NCBI RefSeq assembly: GCF_014297365.1
Contig: NZ_JACOQD010000008.1
Coordinates: forward strand, 52,208 to 116,207
Source of the DNA: Winogradskyella echinorum
GTDB taxonomy: Bacteria > Bacteroidota > Bacteroidia > Flavobacteriales > Flavobacteriaceae
Reading direction: 5' to 3'
Length of the DNA: 64,000 bases
A program made the position numbers and the translations under genes. Below the pieces are notes generated by a model. The model had not been told where the DNA came from and searched no databases. It saw only the letters and a program-made list of their open reading frames with translations. Every line of letters begins with the position of its first letter. Position 1 is the first letter of the stretch. Shown here piece by piece: positions 7,508 through 16,506 of this stretch.

Positions 7508-8215
7508 TTACTGATTGTTTACTACCAATCTAAACCCTTCGCCATGAATGTTTAATATTTCAACGTTAGGATCTGGTTTTAAATATTTACGCAGTTTTGC
7601 AATATAAACATCCATACTACGAGATGTAAAATAATTATCATCTCTCCAGATTTTTGTTAACGCTAATTCTCTTGGCATTAAATCATTTTCATGCAGAGCT
7701 AACAAACGTAACAATTCATTTTCTTTTGGTGATAGCTTAGAAGGTTCACCACCATCAAATTTTAAAAAGCGAAGTTTTGAGTTAAGATCAAAACGACCAA
7801 TTTTAAACTCAAACTGCTTACTATCTGCAACCGTATCCGTAGCTTTACGTTGCATAATGGCTTTTATTTTCATTAATAACACCTCACTATCAAAAGGTTT
7901 GTTGAGGTAATCGTCTGCACCTACTTTGTAACCTTTTAATACATCTTCCTTCATAGCTTTAGCTGTTAAGAAAATAATAGGTACATCTGTATTTTTTTCG
8001 CGAATCTCCTTAGCTAAAGTAAACCCGTCTTTATATGGCATCATTACATCCAAAATACAAAGATCGTAATCATCCTTTTTAAACTTTTCAAAACCTTCCA
8101 TTCCATTTTTGGCATGGACTACTTCGTAATCGTTCATCATTAAATAATCTTTTAAAACAGTTCCAAAATTTGGATCGTCTTCAACCAAAAGAATTTTCTT
8201 GTTTTGTTCTTCCAT
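7508..8215 (-). CDS. OmpR-family response regulator (RprY-like)
   Basis: A 235-residue two-domain regulator. The receiver domain (1-120) has the acidic pair ED at 12-13, phospho-acceptor Asp56 in CILDVMMP, and the LNKPF lysine. The C-terminal winged helix (about 140-232) has the OmpR-type LSPKENELLRLL and RSMDVYIAKLRKYL segments. It ends 9 nt upstream from its cognate kinase reading frame and is transcribed after it. Together they resemble the RprX/RprY pair of Bacteroides. GTTAAA direct repeats upstream of the kinase gene suggest auto-regulation (inference). Confidence 0.92.
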   Translation of the reverse strand: MEEQNKKILLVEDDPNFGTVLKDYLMMNDYEVVHAKNGMEGFEKFKKDDYDLCILDVMMPYKDGFTLAKEIREKNTDVPIIFLTAKAMKEDVLKGYKVGADDYLNKPFDSEVLLMKIKAIMQRKATDTVADSKQFEFKIGRFDLNSKLRFLKFDGGEPSKLSPKENELLRLLALHENDLMPRELALTKIWRDDNYFTSRSMDVYIAKLRKYLKPDPNVEILNIHGEGFRLVVNNQ

Positions 8216-8224
8216 AATTTGTTT

Positions 8225-9793
8225 TTATGATATTAATGGCATCTTTATAATAAAAGTACTGCCTTTTCCTTTTTCACTTTCTACTGATATATGACCTTGA
8301 TGGTCATCTACTATTCTTTTTACATAAGCTAAACCTAACCCATGACCTTTTACATTATGTACATTACCTGTATGTTCTCTATAAAACTTCTCAAACACAC
8401 GCTTAGCAACTTGTTTAGACATACCGTTACCTTGGTCAGTTATTTTTAATATAACATTGTTACCAACATTTTCAGTAAACACGTCTATTTTTGGTGCATT
8501 ATCTGAATATTTTATAGCATTATCTAATATATTAACGATCACATTTGTAAAATGAGTTTCGTTAGCTAAAATTGATGACTTAACAGCGTTTAAATGCGTT
8601 TTAACATACCCTTTTCTATCTTCTACTATTAGCTCTACATGAGTTATCGCATCTTCAACTAGGTCGTGTAACTTTAAACGTTCCTTACTAATATTTAGTT
8701 CATTTTTCTCTAGTTTAGAGATTCGTAATACATTTTCTACTTGTGCATGCATACGCTTATTCTCTTCCTTTATCATTCCTAAGTATCGCTTTACCTTATC
8801 TTGGTCGCCAATTATTTTAGGATTCTTTATTGAGTCTAAAGCTAAATTTATAGTTGCTATTGGTGTTTTAAACTCGTGCGTCATATTATTAATAAAATCA
8901 GTCTTTATCTGTGATATTTGACGTTGCTTTATTAATTGATATATAGCACTAGCATAGGCAATGATTATAATCCCTGTAAATATTATTGATAAAACTATCA
9001 TCCATAAAATTGAGGATACTAAATATTTTTCCCTATCCGGAAAATCTACCCAAAGCGTGTAACTACTTTCATTGTTATTATCTAAAAAAATAGGAACACC
9101 ATGAAAAGCATTTTCTTTTTCAAAGTTTTCTGTTTGCACTTTAGTTGCTAAATCATCGTCGTAAATAGAAAACTCAAAGTCTAAATCGATTCCTTCACCT
9201 CTTAATTGTCTTCTTAATAAAGTTTCTACTTGTACGGCAGTAATACGTTTATAAATTGGAATATCCTTTAGTAAATCCTTAAATGTATCCTCCAACATTT
9301 GCTTATCTAAAGCTGGCATTGAAGAATACTGTATCAGCCTTTTATCTGGCGTAATACTTTTTTTACCATCTATATTCGTTTTATTATATATTTCTGTGAC
9401 ACGTTCATTAGACAACTTACTAATATTAAAACTGTCTGCATCAATTTCAAAGAACAAAGAAGGTACTTTAAAGCGCTCTTCTAAAACCGTATTACGATGT
9501 ATTATGGTTTTATCATTTATATCGTCTTCTGAGGTTATAAAAAGTTGTCTAATTCCAGAAGAATCAGCTACTGCACCTTCAACTAAATAGGGCTGAATTT
9601 TAATTGCATAATTTCTCAGCTCCATCTCTGCTATGTCTCGCGACACATAAGTTAATGCATGTTTTACATTTAATGTAAAATTTTGATCTTCATTTTCTAA
9701 ACTATCATTTATAAAAAATGATTGCACAAAAATAATACCAATGAGAGATAAACTCATTAACACCACCAATAAGACGAATAGCTTTTTACCCAT
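8225..9793 (-). CDS. Sensor histidine kinase (RprX-like)
   Basis: A 522-residue membrane kinase. Transmembrane helix 1 spans about residues 4-26, a periplasmic sensor region runs to about 258, and helix 2 covers about 260-285. The dimerisation box holds His306 in NNMTHEFKTPIATI. The ATPase domain has the N-box NVIVNILDNAIKYS, the G1 box DQGNGMS and the G2 box GHGLGLAYVKRIV. It phosphorylates the downstream regulator. The sensed signal is not visible in the sequence; the periplasmic domain has no recognised fold. It is the first gene of its operon, preceded by the repeat-rich regulatory region at 9802-9849. Confidence 0.92.
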   Translation of the reverse strand: MGKKLFVLLVVLMSLSLIGIIFVQSFFINDSLENEDQNFTLNVKHALTYVSRDIAEMELRNYAIKIQPYLVEGAVADSSGIRQLFITSEDDINDKTIIHRNTVLEERFKVPSLFFEIDADSFNISKLSNERVTEIYNKTNIDGKKSITPDKRLIQYSSMPALDKQMLEDTFKDLLKDIPIYKRITAVQVETLLRRQLRGEGIDLDFEFSIYDDDLATKVQTENFEKENAFHGVPIFLDNNNESSYTLWVDFPDREKYLVSSILWMIVLSIIFTGIIIIAYASAIYQLIKQRQISQIKTDFINNMTHEFKTPIATINLALDSIKNPKIIGDQDKVKRYLGMIKEENKRMHAQVENVLRISKLEKNELNISKERLKLHDLVEDAITHVELIVEDRKGYVKTHLNAVKSSILANETHFTNVIVNILDNAIKYSDNAPKIDVFTENVGNNVILKITDQGNGMSKQVAKRVFEKFYREHTGNVHNVKGHGLGLAYVKRIVDDHQGHISVESEKGKGSTFIIKMPLIS

Positions 9794-9801
9794 CAGTCAA
9801 A

Positions 9802-9849
9802 TTTAACATTTTAACATTTAGTATAAATTAGGTTTAACCATACATTAAC
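9802..9849 (-). promoter_or_regulatory. GTTAAA direct repeats upstream of the RprXY-like operon
   Basis: On the minus strand, moving toward the kinase start at 9793, one reads GTTAAT, five bases, GTTAAA, seventeen bases, GTTAAA, two bases, GTTAAA. The first pair has the N5 spacing used by OmpR-family regulators. A matching array occurs upstream of htrA (49278-49317). Inferred operator for the operon's own regulator. Confidence 0.55.
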
Positions 9850-9865
9850 AAAAGAATTGTTAATC

Positions 9866-10456
9866 TTAGCAATTTAATAGACGAAGTAATTGCTGATGAA
9901 TGTCTTTGGCTTGCGCTTTGGCTGTTTCTAAATCGTTATTAACGATAACAAAATCAGATCTTTTAACCTTTTCATCATCAGATAATTGATTATTAATAAT
10001 AGATTGAATTTTTTCTTTAGACGCATTGTCGCGTTGCATAACACGTTTAATTCTTAAATCTTTATCTGCAATAACGGTTATAATGTAATCGTATTGGTTT
10101 TCAAGGTTGTTTTCAAAAATAATTGCAGCTTCCTTAATAATATATGGAGCATCTTGTTTTTTAAGCCAACGCTTAAAGTGAGATGCCACTTTAGGGTGCA
10201 CAATCGCATTCATTTTAGATAGCAAAGACTTATCATTAAATATTTTAGATGCCAAATAAGGTCTATTTAACTTATCGTGTTTATAAGCAGATTCACCAAA
10301 TAACTGAATAAGTTTACGTTTAATCACCTTAGAACGGTTCATTAAAGCTTTAGCTTCATCATCTGCTATGTATACAGGTATATCAAAAGCTTTAAAACAT
10401 TTTAAAATTGTTGTTTTGCCACTACCTATTCCACCTGTAAGTCCTACTACTTTCAT
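9866..10456 (-). CDS. coaE: Dephospho-CoA kinase
   Basis: A 196-residue cytoplasmic kinase that performs the last step of coenzyme A synthesis, phosphorylating the 3'-OH of dephospho-CoA. The P-loop GLTGGIGSGKTT is at residues 5-16. The segments YIADDEAKALM and AIVHPKVASHF, and KEAAIIFENNLENQYD, are typical. It is separated by one base from the stop of the YbbR-like gene upstream, so the two are surely one transcript. The window also holds coaBC at 24176-25387, so two steps of the pathway are encoded here but apart. Confidence 0.94.
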   Translation of the reverse strand: MKVVGLTGGIGSGKTTILKCFKAFDIPVYIADDEAKALMNRSKVIKRKLIQLFGESAYKHDKLNRPYLASKIFNDKSLLSKMNAIVHPKVASHFKRWLKKQDAPYIIKEAAIIFENNLENQYDYIITVIADKDLRIKRVMQRDNASKEKIQSIINNQLSDDEKVKRSDFVIVNNDLETAKAQAKDIHQQLLRLLNC

Positions 10457-10457
10457 C

Positions 10458-11420
10458 TTATAGCTTAATAAAATCTATCCGTTTTTGTTTTATACTTACG
10501 CGCTTTATAAATTTAGGTTTTTCAACAACTTTAGGCACAAAATAAGATTGATCATTTTTTATATCGCCATAATTACATTCTATTATAAAGTCTGAAGCTT
10601 TAATAGATTTATAATTTTCTAAATCTACATAATAAGATAATGTTACTGACTTAGGAAAATAATTAATTACAACGTCACTTGGTTTGTTGGTAATTGTAAT
10701 GGGCACTTCAATTGTGCCTTCTGTAAACCGAGTTACCTCAGCTCTTACATCTACTGATTTAGGAAACACTTCAATGTTTTGATATTCTGAAATATCTATA
10801 TCGATGTTTTCAGATATATTACTTTTAACATCTTTGAGGATTAATTCGTTTGTTGTTAATGTATTTATCTTATCAACTTCAGAGGCTGCACCTACAATTT
10901 TCACACTATCTACGTTAAAACCAAAATTCCCTTTAACATCATATCCAATAGCATAATTTATAGTCCCAGTAAAAGTTACTGGCACTAATTTGGAAGCCCT
11001 TTTAGAATAGGCAATATTAAGTGTATCTGGCAGAAGTGATAGAACCTTATAAGATTTTCCTAATTGTTCCTCAATAAGATACTTGTGCTTTTGCACATCG
11101 AAAATATATAAATTAGGTTTTGGTGTGACGTTAGTTTTGGCATCTAATACTATTTCCGTTGATTTATTAAATAAATATGGTAATAATGTAAACCCTTTAG
11201 CTTCAATGTACGCACTTACAAAATTTGCAGAATCGTTTTGTATTACAATCTCATCTTCAGTATTTCTAAGATTTACCTTTAGCTTTATAGCTTGCTTGTA
11301 GTCATTTGAAAGTTTAGAGAAAATAAGAAATATAAATGCTATAGCAAAGAATAAGCTAAAACGTTTTACGTTTTTCTTTTTTAAATAATCCGATAGACTT
11401 ATTTTCTTTTTAGAATTCAT
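10458..11420 (-). CDS. YbbR-like / CdaR-type membrane-anchored protein
   Basis: A 320-residue protein with a single N-terminal transmembrane helix at about 20-37, then several beta-rich YbbR repeats exposed outside the membrane (segments such as LVPVTFTGTINYAIGYDVKG and NIEVFPKSVDVRAEV). In Firmicutes the relative CdaR regulates the diadenylate cyclase CdaA. Here the neighbours are coaE and a glycosyltransferase rather than a cyclase. This YbbR-coaE order is, as I recall, usual in Flavobacteriaceae. Function in this lineage is not established. Confidence 0.8.
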   Translation of the reverse strand: MNSKKKISLSDYLKKKNVKRFSLFFAIAFIFLIFSKLSNDYKQAIKLKVNLRNTEDEIVIQNDSANFVSAYIEAKGFTLLPYLFNKSTEIVLDAKTNVTPKPNLYIFDVQKHKYLIEEQLGKSYKVLSLLPDTLNIAYSKRASKLVPVTFTGTINYAIGYDVKGNFGFNVDSVKIVGAASEVDKINTLTTNELILKDVKSNISENIDIDISEYQNIEVFPKSVDVRAEVTRFTEGTIEVPITITNKPSDVVINYFPKSVTLSYYVDLENYKSIKASDFIIECNYGDIKNDQSYFVPKVVEKPKFIKRVSIKQKRIDFIKL

Positions 11421-11426
11421 ACTTAA

Positions 11427-12428
11427 CTAAAAAAATAAATTAGGGAATACTTCCTTAGGATTTCTTCTCAATACTGCAATGTTAACTACTGATTTTAAAA
11501 ACCCATAGCCATATCCAAAAAACTGGACTAAAATAGCAATTAAAGCCTGAAAGGCAACTAAAAGGCTTTTACAAGAAATTAGTGCTAATATAAAGGCTAT
11601 TATTAAATAGGATAGATAAAAATATATAGGCAACGTTATATTAAATATCATCAATACAACTGATACTATTAAACCAAGACTAAATAATGTTGGAAACCAG
11701 TACACAATACTTTTTGAATCTGGATGCCATTGATTTAAAATTGGTCTTACCATTCCAAACTTATTAACCTGCTTGTAGAATTTAGACCAAGAAATACGAC
11801 GCTTATGATATACAAAAGCATCTTTTATAAGTGTCGTTTTAAAACCTAATTGATGTAATCGTAAAGATAAATCTGGATCTTCACCAGGATGAATTTTTCC
11901 AAAGCCACCAGAAGCTTCAAATGCTTTTTTAGATAAACCCATATTAAAACTTCTAGGTTGAAACTCCTCTACTTGTTTTTCACCACCTCTAATTCCGCCA
12001 GTTGTTATAAAGGAAGTCATAGCAAAATTAATTGCTTTTTGAAGGCTCGTAAACGAAGGGTGCGCTGCATCTGGACCTCCAAAACAATCGTAATATGATG
12101 TACTCAAAAACTTTTTTACTGCTGTTAAATAATTAGTCGGAAGAATAACATCAGAATCTAAAATGATAAAATAATTACCCTTCGCCTGTTGCATACCAAA
12201 ATTTCTAGAATCTCCAGGACCAGAATTAGGTTTAAAGTAATAAGAAATATCTAGGCAATCTATGAAAGTTTTTACTACTATTTCTGAAGTTATACTAGAG
12301 CCATCTTCAATAATAACAATTTCATAAGGAAATTGACCATCGAGTTTTGAGAAACTTTCTAAAAGTTCTCTCACCTCATCTGGTCTATTATATACAGGAA
12401 TAATAAATGAAAATAAAATATCCTTCAT
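11427..12428 (-). CDS. Family 2 glycosyltransferase with C-terminal membrane helices
   Basis: A 333-residue GT-A fold enzyme. The N-terminus reads SFIIPVYNRPDEV, the metal-binding DxD lies in FIILDSDVIL near residue 93, and the acceptor-site motif is HPGEDPDLSLRLHQLGF. Two or three hydrophobic helices near the C-terminus (about 240-300) tie it to the inner membrane. It probably adds a sugar to a lipid-linked glycan or surface polysaccharide; donor and acceptor are unknown. The ATG at 12428 gives MKDILFSFIIPVYN; an upstream alternative would overlap the promoter box at 12435-12442. Confidence 0.88.
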   Translation of the reverse strand: MKDILFSFIIPVYNRPDEVRELLESFSKLDGQFPYEIVIIEDGSSITSEIVVKTFIDCLDISYYFKPNSGPGDSRNFGMQQAKGNYFIILDSDVILPTNYLTAVKKFLSTSYYDCFGGPDAAHPSFTSLQKAINFAMTSFITTGGIRGGEKQVEEFQPRSFNMGLSKKAFEASGGFGKIHPGEDPDLSLRLHQLGFKTTLIKDAFVYHKRRISWSKFYKQVNKFGMVRPILNQWHPDSKSIVYWFPTLFSLGLIVSVVLMIFNITLPIYFYLSYLIIAFILALISCKSLLVAFQALIAILVQFFGYGYGFLKSVVNIAVLRRNPKEVFPNLFF

Positions 12429-12434
12429 AAGATA

Positions 12435-12442
12435 CAAAGGTA
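12435..12442 (-). promoter_or_regulatory. -7 box TACCTTTG for the glycosyltransferase gene
   Basis: Minus-strand TACCTTTG matches the Bacteroidota -7 consensus TAnnTTTG and ends 6 nt before the ATG at 12428. Transcription would begin at or next to the start codon, so the mRNA may be leaderless. Confidence 0.5.
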
Positions 12443-12456
12443 AATAAACAAAAAGC

Positions 12457-12481
12457 AAAAGCCACCAAATTGGTGGCTTTT
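12457..12481 (-). terminator. Intrinsic terminator after the FN3/MAM T9SS protein gene
   Basis: AAAAGCCACC and GGTGGCTTTT form a perfect stem around AAATT. On the minus strand it is followed by a T-rich stretch, so it terminates the large gene that stops at 12505. Confidence 0.85.
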
Positions 12482-12504
12482 GAATTTATTATTGAGTATT
12501 AATC

Positions 12505-15500
12505 TTATTGTTTAATAACTCTTATTGTTTTAGTAACATTTGCAATAGTAACTTTAACAAAGTAAGTCCCTGTTTGTAAGCTAGACATGTCTAACTCACT
12601 ATCAATAGCATTAGGAGTAGCTCTTAATACTTCTTGACCTAACATATTATACATTGCAACTTGCTCTATTGTATTTTGAGCATTAAGGTTTAATGTATTT
12701 TTAACTGGGTTAGGATAGTATGTAAATGCTGATGGGCTATCTAAATCGTCAATACCTAAAGAAGCACTGAATGCAGAGATTGAAAAAGGTTCAACCTCGT
12801 TACCACCATATTCCCAAACTCTAACATAGATTGTTTCTCCACCAGTTAATCCCGTAAGTTCTAATTGAGAATAGTTATCGTCAAATCCAGGAACACCATC
12901 ATCATCACAACCAAGAGAAACTAAAGCTCCACAAGTACCACTAAAAGCTTCAATTACAGAATCAAATCCTGTTCCTCCTAAAGAATCATCACCAGTTTGT
13001 ATAGTAATATCTCCACTAGCTGGTACAACAATAGAATACCAAACTCCTGGACCATTACTACCACAAGATGCAGTTTCTGCATCCATAGTTGCTCCATATA
13101 CAGTACCATCAACTGAGTTATCTGTATATACTCCGCCTGGAGTTAAAACTGATGCATTAATACAATCATCATTCATTGGTGGAGTTGCAGGAGTTGTGTA
13201 ACTTATTAATATCCAACTACCAAATGTACCACCACAATCAGAACGTACGTAAAAATCATAATCCGTTTCTGGCGTTAAACCAGTAAAAGATGCTGCTGTT
13301 ATCATGGTCGAAGTACCAGATGCAGGCTCTGTTGAAGGAGAAGGTAAATTAGCATACTCCCAAGTTGTTTCAGTTCCTCCGGCTGCCCAAGTAAACTCTG
13401 AAGTCGTATCTGATAATACCGTATTCATTACAGAAGCAGGATCTGGACAAGAAGGAATTGCGCGTACTTCAAATCTTCCAACATGAAAATCATAATCTTC
13501 ACTATCATCCACTGCTCCATCAGTTGCATATATTGCAAACTGAACGCTTCCTGTTATTGCTGTAAGGTCTTCTACATAAGCTAAACCTTCTACAGGTGGT
13601 TCATTAGCAGCGTTCCAAGTTGCAAGATTTGTCCAAGATGTACCTCCATCTGTACTCATTAACAACTGTACTTCGTCATCACTTCCCATAGTGTCATCTA
13701 CAGTACCATTATTCCAATTGGTTACAGCTACATTTAAATCTAACTGATATGGTCCACCAGTAGATAAATCGAAAGTCGGTGATAATAACCATTCTTGATC
13801 ATTGTTAAAATAAAGGTTTATAGCATTACTTGGTCCATAAGCATAAGATGTACCTTGTCTCCAATCAGATGCTCCTAAATCAGCTGGACCTGATGTTGTA
13901 TCACCTGAGCCTGCTTCATCCCAACAAGAATCTGGAACGTTCACAGACATATCAGCTGCATAATCTGGTGTTATTGCATCACATAAGGTAGTAAACGTAA
14001 AAGGTCCAACCCAAGCGCTTAAATCACCACCACAGTCCGCTTGAACATAAAATTCATAATCATTATTTGACATTAAACCAGAAGCCATATATGGATTTGC
14101 AACACCTGTTGCTGTCGCAGTACCAGTCACCGTTCCTCCAGCGGTAATATCTACTATTTCAATATTCCATAAAGTAGCTGAACCGTTTTCAGTCCAACTT
14201 AAATCTGCAGAATCAGTCATTATATTAGTTGCTGATAAACCAGAAGGGTCAAAACAAGAAGGTCCTTCTACAAAAGACACATCGTCAATTGCAATATCAT
14301 TATAGAAATTTGAATTGGTTGCAGTATCTACAATAAACCTAGCTTGAACATCTCCTGTAATGGTTAGAGCTGATAAATCAATTATTATGTTCTCCCATAC
14401 ATCTAAATCACCATTACTATCTGTATAAACTGAATTCCATGCTGCACCATCCCATACCTCAACAGTTATAGTATTAGAGGCTGTTCCACTAGAAACATAA
14501 TGATAAACATAAAAATTTAAAGCAGGAGCCGCAAGTCCACTAACATCAATACTTGGTGAAGTAAGAGTAGCATCCGTAGTAGTCACACCAGTAGATGCAT
14601 CTACATATGCAAAATATCCAGAACCAGTAGTATTATCTACATAAGTATTTCCGAATGTAGGTGATGTATCAAAAGCCCATTCTCTTGATGTAGAAGAAGA
14701 ACTCGACCAACAATCTGGTATAGCTCCTCCGTTTTCAAAGTCTTCTGTAAATGGTGCCGTTAAAGTTGCGCAATTTGTAGAAAATGCCACTGGACCAACC
14801 CAAATACTTTCACTACCACCACAATTAGCTCTTACATACACTTCATAATCATTATTTGCTGTTAAACCTGTTAAAGCAAAAGGATTATCAGTTGTACCAA
14901 CTGTAGTTGGTGTACCTGTTGCTGAACCAGCTGCTGTGATATCAACCAATTCGATATCCCATGCTGTAGCCGTTCCATTTTCTGTCCAAGAAAAATCTGC
15001 ACTCACGTCCGTAATATTGCTGATCATTTCAGCTGTTGGTTCTGCACAAGAAGGAATTGCACGCACTTCAAATCTACCTACATGAAAATCATAATCTTCA
15101 GTGTCATCCACTGCCCCATCAGTTGCATATATAGCAAACTGAACGCTTCCTGTTATTGCTGTAAGGTCTTCTACATAAGCTAAACCTTCTACAGGTGGTT
15201 CATTAGCAGCGTTCCAAGTTGCAAGATTTGTCCAAGATGTACCTCCATCTGTACTCATTAACAACTGTACTTCGTCATCACTTCCCATAGTGTCATCTAC
15301 AGTACCATTATTCCAATTGGTTACAGCTACATTTAAATCTAACTGATATGGTCCACCAGTAGATAAATCGAAAGTCGGTGATAATAACCATTCTTGATCA
15401 TTGTTAAAATAAAGGTTTATAGCATTACTTGGTCCATAAGCATAAGATGTACCTTGTCTCCAATCAGATGCTCCTAAATCAGCTGGACCTGATGTTGTAT

Positions 15501-16338
15501 CACCTGAGCCTGCTTCATCCCAACAAGAATCTGGAACATTTATTGACATATCAGCTGCATAATCAGGTGTTATTGCATCACATAAAGTAGTAAATGAAAA
15601 AGGCCCAACCCATTGAGAAACACCATCCGTCATTCCACAATCTGCTTGAACATAAAATTCATAATCATTATTTGCCATTAAACCAGAAGCCATATATGGA
15701 TTTGCAACACCTGTTGCTGTCGCAGTACCAGTTGCAGTACCTCCAGCAGTAACATCAACTAATTCAATGTTCCATAAGGTAGCAGTTCCGTTTTCTGTCC
15801 AACTAAAATCTGCAGAATCAGTCATTATATTAGTTGCCGCTAAATCTGAAGGATCAAAACATGAAGGTGGTGCATTAACAACACTATTCATAGTAAATGT
15901 AGTCGGTCCTTCAATAAAATCAGTCAAAATAATATAGTAAACCGTACCAGCTGTCAATTCTGGTGTAGTTAATGTTAAATCGGCCATACTAGTGCCGTTT
16001 GTATCTTGAGCCACACAAGTTGGAGTTGAATCTGGGCAATTATCAATTACAAAAACACCATACCAATTACTGGTAAGATCTGAAACAGTAATATCTAATG
16101 TCTCACCATCTGCTGTAGCCGTATATTGAAACCAATATTCAAGGTCATTATAATTAGTACTACAAGGGTTGACCTCTGGTAAAGTATTAGAATCTGAGAA
16201 ACTTCCTGCTTGACCAGTAGTGTCACCTGCTTGAGGTGTACCTGGTGTTAACGCTAATGCTGTTGCACAATCCGCTTGAGAAAACCCAAACGAAATACAA
16301 CAAAACATTAAAATAGTTAAGAGTAATTTTTTTTTCAT
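12505..16338 (-). CDS. Giant secreted FN3/MAM repeat protein with T9SS sorting domain
   Basis: A 1277-residue exported protein with a signal peptide at 1-20. In order it has a PPC-like beta domain (about 24-150), FN3 (158-250), a jelly-roll module opening CDAITPDYAADMS (252-430), FN3 (431-520), a MAM-like domain (523-690, FTEDFENGG ... FYNDIAIDDVSF), FN3 (692-785), a second copy of the jelly-roll module (786-964), FN3 (966-1056), a second PPC-like domain (1060-1198) and a type A T9SS sorting domain from about 1205 (YYPNPVKNTLNL, ending VTKTIRVIKQ). The two jelly-roll modules share a 404-bp exact DNA repeat. It is probably a cell-surface or secreted adhesin or glycan-binding protein; no catalytic domain is evident. 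Confidence 0.88.
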   Translation of the reverse strand: MKKKLLLTILMFCCISFGFSQADCATALALTPGTPQAGDTTGQAGSFSDSNTLPEVNPCSTNYNDLEYWFQYTATADGETLDITVSDLTSNWYGVFVIDNCPDSTPTCVAQDTNGTSMADLTLTTPELTAGTVYYIILTDFIEGPTTFTMNSVVNAPPSCFDPSDLAATNIMTDSADFSWTENGTATLWNIELVDVTAGGTATGTATATGVANPYMASGLMANNDYEFYVQADCGMTDGVSQWVGPFSFTTLCDAITPDYAADMSINVPDSCWDEAGSGDTTSGPADLGASDWRQGTSYAYGPSNAINLYFNNDQEWLLSPTFDLSTGGPYQLDLNVAVTNWNNGTVDDTMGSDDEVQLLMSTDGGTSWTNLATWNAANEPPVEGLAYVEDLTAITGSVQFAIYATDGAVDDTEDYDFHVGRFEVRAIPSCAEPTAEMISNITDVSADFSWTENGTATAWDIELVDITAAGSATGTPTTVGTTDNPFALTGLTANNDYEVYVRANCGGSESIWVGPVAFSTNCATLTAPFTEDFENGGAIPDCWSSSSSTSREWAFDTSPTFGNTYVDNTTGSGYFAYVDASTGVTTTDATLTSPSIDVSGLAAPALNFYVYHYVSSGTASNTITVEVWDGAAWNSVYTDSNGDLDVWENIIIDLSALTITGDVQARFIVDTATNSNFYNDIAIDDVSFVEGPSCFDPSGLSATNIMTDSADLSWTENGSATLWNIEIVDITAGGTVTGTATATGVANPYMASGLMSNNDYEFYVQADCGGDLSAWVGPFTFTTLCDAITPDYAADMSVNVPDSCWDEAGSGDTTSGPADLGASDWRQGTSYAYGPSNAINLYFNNDQEWLLSPTFDLSTGGPYQLDLNVAVTNWNNGTVDDTMGSDDEVQLLMSTDGGTSWTNLATWNAANEPPVEGLAYVEDLTAITGSVQFAIYATDGAVDDSEDYDFHVGRFEVRAIPSCPDPASVMNTVLSDTTSEFTWAAGGTETTWEYANLPSPSTEPASGTSTMITAASFTGLTPETDYDFYVRSDCGGTFGSWILISYTTPATPPMNDDCINASVLTPGGVYTDNSVDGTVYGATMDAETASCGSNGPGVWYSIVVPASGDITIQTGDDSLGGTGFDSVIEAFSGTCGALVSLGCDDDGVPGFDDNYSQLELTGLTGGETIYVRVWEYGGNEVEPFSISAFSASLGIDDLDSPSAFTYYPNPVKNTLNLNAQNTIEQVAMYNMLGQEVLRATPNAIDSELDMSSLQTGTYFVKVTIANVTKTIRVIKQ
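13535..13938. repeat. 404-bp exact direct repeat, copy A, inside the FN3/MAM gene
   Basis: Base-for-base identical by eye to 15134-15537, offset 1599 bp (533 codons, in frame). It encodes residues about 801-935. The flanking parts of the module diverge, for example at 13480-13530, which points to recent gene conversion or duplication. Confidence 0.92.
15134..15537. repeat. 404-bp exact direct repeat, copy B, inside the FN3/MAM gene
   Basis: Partner of 13535-13938. It encodes residues about 268-402 of the same protein. Recombination between the copies would delete or duplicate exactly 533 residues without breaking the frame. Confidence 0.92.
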
Positions 16339-16506
16339 AAAAATGGATTAATAAGTTAGTAATCCTTAAAAATATGTTAATTATTCATAATAAAAGGACA
16401 GAATTAATGCAAATCGACTAAGCACAAAAAAGAACGATTAAAAGTTATTTGAGGTAAAGGCAATAAAGGATTAAAGAATAAGACCTAACTACTGTTCTTA
16501 AAGAGA

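Noticed and set aside
13535..15537. CRISPR-like or satellite array in the region of repeated sequence
   Set aside because: The repeats are two long copies inside one reading frame, encoding protein domains, with no short spaced units.
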